Shown: positions 12,825 to 14,612 of the stretch, in pieces
Numbering within the stretch: position 1 is the stretch's first letter
How the letters are laid out: each line of letters starts with the position of its first letter
Source of the DNA: Caldivirga sp.
GTDB lineage: Archaea; Thermoproteota; Thermoprotei; Thermoproteales; Thermocladiaceae
Direction: 5' to 3'
NCBI GenBank assembly: GCA_028275645.1
Contig: JAPWUH010000017.1
Coordinates: forward strand, 1-14,612
DNA length: 14,612 nt
Program-made: the position numbers and the translations under genes
The notes under the pieces: model-generated
What the model saw: only the letters and a program-made list of their open reading frames with translations
The model's database searches: none
What the model was told of the DNA's origin: nothing

Positions 12825-13925
12825 GTGAGAGGTTATAGAGGGATAACACTCATAGAGCCCATAATTAGGACCGAAAAGCCGCTGCTCATGGTGGCCTTCC
12901 CATCAACCTACAGCGTCACCCTGGCCCTAGCCCTACTCATGGTTAGGTATTACCTGGGTCTCGAAACCCACCTAACCTTCGCTGGTTCGATTAACGATGA
13001 GAGGGTTCTTAGGCTCATTCAGGGTTACGAGACCACACTGCTCATTGGGCTTGAGAATAATGTTCAAGCTAACCCACAGGGTAATGTAATCCTGCTTAGC
13101 CATACGCCTGGTAACCTCCAGCAGGTCATCGACCCAACCACCATAGGGCCATTGAACAATTGGCCAACCATAGCCAGGAGGCTCTACCTAACCTACCTAA
13201 TTGGGTTAGCCCTGGATGAGAACGGCGTCAATGCATCAAGTATCCTGGGCGCCATGGCCAATGACGGCTTAATTGAACTTAGGCGCCAGTCACTGCCACT
13301 AAGCCTACACAGTGACCCATCGAAGTCCCTCCACCTGAACCCCTGGCCCACACTGATTGAACCTAGCGCAATTAAGGCTAGTGATGCCGATGGCCTAGTG
13401 TCCTCGATAATAACCGAGAACCTTAGGTTTGGCTTCATGGGCTCATACACCGACTACCTACTCCTAAACACGCCGTACATTAACGGTGTCAATGCGGCCC
13501 TACTCTACGTGTTCATCGAATCCATGCTTTGGCGCTCAACGCAGAGGGATGACGGCCTAATGGTCCCCATAATAGACCTGGCCACTCTGGGTAGGGTGAT
13601 TATGGGTAGGCTTGAGGGTGTGCATGAAACCGTTGAGGCTTATATGAATGAGGTTAGGGGTAGGTTAAGGTCAATACTGGGTGAGTCCAGGGGTGAGAGG
13701 ATGATTAGCCTTGATTTGAAGCCAAACCACCTAACACTGATGAACAGGCTCTGCCAGGTGCTTAGTTTTCATAGGCTTAGAAACTCAATAAGGCTAACCG
13801 TCACCTACGACTCATTGTCAATAATCTGCATACCCAACCCAAACGTTGAGGTATCCATGAGTAATGTCTTATCCTACAACAGAAGCCTGAGGATAACACA
13901 GGTAGTTACAAGGCCTAGAGCATAA
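12825..13925 (+). CDS. Unrecognised 366-residue protein, perhaps a degenerate DHH/RecJ-type phosphoesterase-like protein
   Basis: I cannot assign this protein firmly. The N-terminal 130 residues look like an alpha/beta domain: LLMVAFPSTYSVTLALALLMVRYY, LETHLTFAG, TTLLIGLENNV and NVILLSHTPGN (87-97), followed by a helix of the type IARRLYLTYLIGLAL. The strand-helix order and the position of LLSHTPGN are reminiscent of the DHH domain of RecJ-like proteins, where the DHH motif would stand, but the metal-binding aspartates are not in place. SDADGLVSSII at 186-196 looks like the DADG motif, yet it is in the wrong part of the chain, so this may be coincidence. The C-terminal half has helices rich in Arg and Glu (AYMNEVRGRLRSILGESRGERM) and ends in strands. 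If DHH-related, an inactive Cdc45-like replication factor is one possibility. The GTG start follows a good TATA box. Confidence 0.72.
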   Translation: MRGYRGITLIEPIIRTEKPLLMVAFPSTYSVTLALALLMVRYYLGLETHLTFAGSINDERVLRLIQGYETTLLIGLENNVQANPQGNVILLSHTPGNLQQVIDPTTIGPLNNWPTIARRLYLTYLIGLALDENGVNASSILGAMANDGLIELRRQSLPLSLHSDPSKSLHLNPWPTLIEPSAIKASDADGLVSSIITENLRFGFMGSYTDYLLLNTPYINGVNAALLYVFIESMLWRSTQRDDGLMVPIIDLATLGRVIMGRLEGVHETVEAYMNEVRGRLRSILGESRGERMISLDLKPNHLTLMNRLCQVLSFHRLRNSIRLTVTYDSLSIICIPNPNVEVSMSNVLSYNRSLRITQVVTRPRA

Positions 13926-13950
13926 CGCATCTCCATGCTCGATATGCATC

Positions 13951-13960
13951 TAATTTAAAT
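13951..13960 (+). promoter_or_regulatory. Extra TATA-like box upstream of the 109-residue membrane protein gene
   Basis: TAATTTAAAT predicts a transcription start near 13982, about 56 bp before the coding start at 14038. At 13982 there is only a four-codon ORF. It may be a distal second promoter for the membrane protein gene or a promoter for a short RNA. Confidence 0.35.
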
Positions 13961-14009
13961 AAGCACTAGGTAGATGAAGCTATGAACAATGAGTAAGAGT
14001 AACGCTACA

Positions 14010-14019
14010 CTTATAAACT
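14010..14019 (+). promoter_or_regulatory. TATA box of the 109-residue membrane protein gene
   Basis: CTTATAAACT is centred about 24 bp before the ATG at 14038 and supports that start. Confidence 0.55.
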
Positions 14020-14037
14020 CTAAGTAGTATCTAGTTT

Positions 14038-14367
14038 ATGGTCAACCCGCCTTCATTGATTGCAATGACGTTGATGGGTGCAGTAGCCGGTGGCCTTGTC
14101 ATGGCGTTGATAGTATTTGTACTGGGCATATTGGTGGGTTTCCTGATTAGAAAGCTCATAGTGGCGGCTATAGTGATAGGCGCCATAGTACTAATCCTGC
14201 TGCTAATCGGTGTAATCTCGCCGAGGGGCATGGCAGTGCTCATTCATGTCCTAGGCTTCTCACTGGCCGCGGCAGCATTCCTCTCAGGGCTCCTCCTAAG
14301 CCTTGGAGTAGTCATGATAGTCATATTCTTAGTGGGGCTGTTAATAGGGTTCTTTGCCTCGAGATAA
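14038..14367 (+). CDS. Small membrane protein, about four transmembrane helices, unknown function
   Basis: This 109-residue protein is almost entirely hydrophobic. Segments at about 7-36, 39-60, 65-86 and 88-106 look like membrane helices. The only clear charges are an RK pair at about 38-39, an Arg near 64 after ISP, and the C-terminal Ser-Arg, so both ends and the loops are very short. Several segments are rich in Gly and Ala (GAVAGGLVMAL, GILVGFLI, GLLIGFFASR), which allows tight helix packing. No family, signature or ligand motif is recognised. The start is supported by a TATA box about 24 bp upstream, and a second upstream box exists at 13951-13960. The stop lies at the predicted 3' end of a C/D box sRNA candidate on the opposite strand. 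Confidence 0.75.
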   Translation: MVNPPSLIAMTLMGAVAGGLVMALIVFVLGILVGFLIRKLIVAAIVIGAIVLILLLIGVISPRGMAVLIHVLGFSLAAAAFLSGLLLSLGVVMIVIFLVGLLIGFFASR

Positions 14368-14421
14368 TATCAGCATTGGAGTTTATCATCACGGTTCACG
14401 TGGGGTGAAGCATCATCACCA
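14366..14421 (-). ncRNA. C/D box sRNA candidate (2'-O-methylation guide)
   Basis: On the minus strand the order of boxes is that of an archaeal C/D sRNA. The C box GTGATGA is at 14413-14419, followed by 13 nt and GTGA as a degenerate D' box (14396-14399). Three nt later comes the C' box GTGATGA (14386-14392), then 12 nt and the D box CTGA (14370-14373). C and C' both match RUGAUGA exactly. Such RNAs bind L7Ae, Nop5 and fibrillarin and direct ribose methylation of rRNA or tRNA. The D guide TAAACTCCAATG would pair with CATTGGAGTTTA, modifying the G opposite the fifth guide base from the box; the D' guide is TGCTTCACCCCAC. A TATA box lies 26 bp upstream of the C box. The D' box departs from CUGA and I could not identify targets. 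Confidence 0.68.
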
Positions 14422-14440
14422 GGTTCCACAATCCAAGCCA

Positions 14441-14450
14441 CCTTAATATG
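14441..14450 (-). promoter_or_regulatory. TATA box of the C/D box sRNA candidate
   Basis: The minus strand reads CATATTAAGG, centred 26 bp upstream of the first base of the C box at 14419. This is the same spacing seen before the leaderless coding genes in this window. Confidence 0.5.
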
Positions 14451-14484
14451 GCTTCCGCAATTTCAAGCTATAGACCGCGCAGCG

Positions 14485-14494
14485 CATTTAAATA
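14485..14494 (+). promoter_or_regulatory. TATA box of the DsrE-like gene
   Basis: CATTTAAATA is centred about 25 bp before the ATG at 14514. Confidence 0.6.
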
Positions 14495-14513
14495 GCAACT
14501 ACCTCGCCCAGTC

Positions 14514-14612
14514 ATGGTTAAGGTGGTTTTCCTAATAATGAGCGGCGACCAGAAGATGGACCTAGCCCTAAGGATGGCCGCAGCCTCTGTGGCTAATAGG
14601 AGGTTTGAGGAC
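14514..14612 (+). CDS. DsrE-like protein, N-terminal part, cut by window edge
   Basis: Only 33 residues are visible. They read MVKVVFLIMSGDQKMDLALRM and then AAASVANRRFED, a strand, a Ser-Gly-Asp loop and a helix. This is the start of many archaeal DsrE-family proteins, small cytoplasmic proteins of Rossmann-like fold, some of which handle sulfur in persulfide relay or sulfane metabolism. The cysteine that marks the sulfur-carrying members lies later in the chain and cannot be seen. The ATG start is fixed by the TATA box about 25 bp upstream. The assignment rests on a short N-terminus and is only suggestive; other small alpha/beta proteins start in a similar way. Confidence 0.55.
   Translation, partial: MVKVVFLIMSGDQKMDLALRMAAASVANRRFED

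Overview
The window looks like a chromosomal segment of a hyperthermophilic crenarchaeon of the Thermoproteales, possibly near Caldivirga, Vulcanisaeta or Thermocladium; the genus is a guess. The evidence is ribosomal proteins L15e and an L38e-like protein, a KEOPS Pcc1-like subunit, an archaeal-type asparaginyl-tRNA synthetase, heavy AGG codon use, and crenarchaeal gene starts. First genes of transcription units have a TATA box centred about 23-33 bp upstream of the start codon, so their mRNAs should be leaderless or nearly so. Second genes overlap the first and two of them carry a GAGGTG Shine-Dalgarno. Coding density is high, no stretch over 300 bases lacks a gene, and I see no tRNA, rRNA, CRISPR array, insertion sequence or integrase.

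Layout. 1-976 (minus): N-terminal part of a phosphohexomutase and, upstream of it, L15e. 1072-5855 (plus): a 967-residue heparinase II/III-type polysaccharide lyase without a signal peptide, then two Opp/Dpp ABC transporter ATPases that overlap. This is a plausible oligosaccharide import and breakdown set, but the permeases and binding protein are not here. 6018-7354 (plus): L38e-like protein, an endonuclease III-type glycosylase with an iron-sulfur loop, and a small three-helix membrane protein. 7351-8649 (minus): AsnRS. 8746-9003 (minus): a small membrane ORF resembling MscS transmembrane segments and possibly frameshifted. 9129-10029 (minus): a two-gene unit of an unrecognised protein with a faint ATP-grasp-like look and Pcc1. 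10202-10699 (plus): an acidic and His-rich protein. 10688-11255 (minus): two tandem DUF131-type membrane proteins. 11347-11793 (plus): an unrecognised small protein. 11829-12743 (minus): an agmatinase-family ureohydrolase. 12825-13925 (plus): an unrecognised 366-residue protein, perhaps a degenerate DHH-type protein. 14038-14367 (plus): a small membrane protein. 14514 onward (plus): the start of a DsrE-like protein.

The most interesting item not explained by ORFs is a C/D box sRNA candidate on the minus strand at about 14366-14421. It has ordered C, D'-like, C' and D boxes, guides of 13 and 12 nt, and a TATA box 26 bp upstream of the C box. Other leads are the apparently intracellular lyase beside orphan transporter ATPases, a perfect 7-bp inverted repeat filling the space between TATA box and start codon of the L38e-like gene, the probable frameshift in the MscS-like ORF, and the unrecognised partner of Pcc1.
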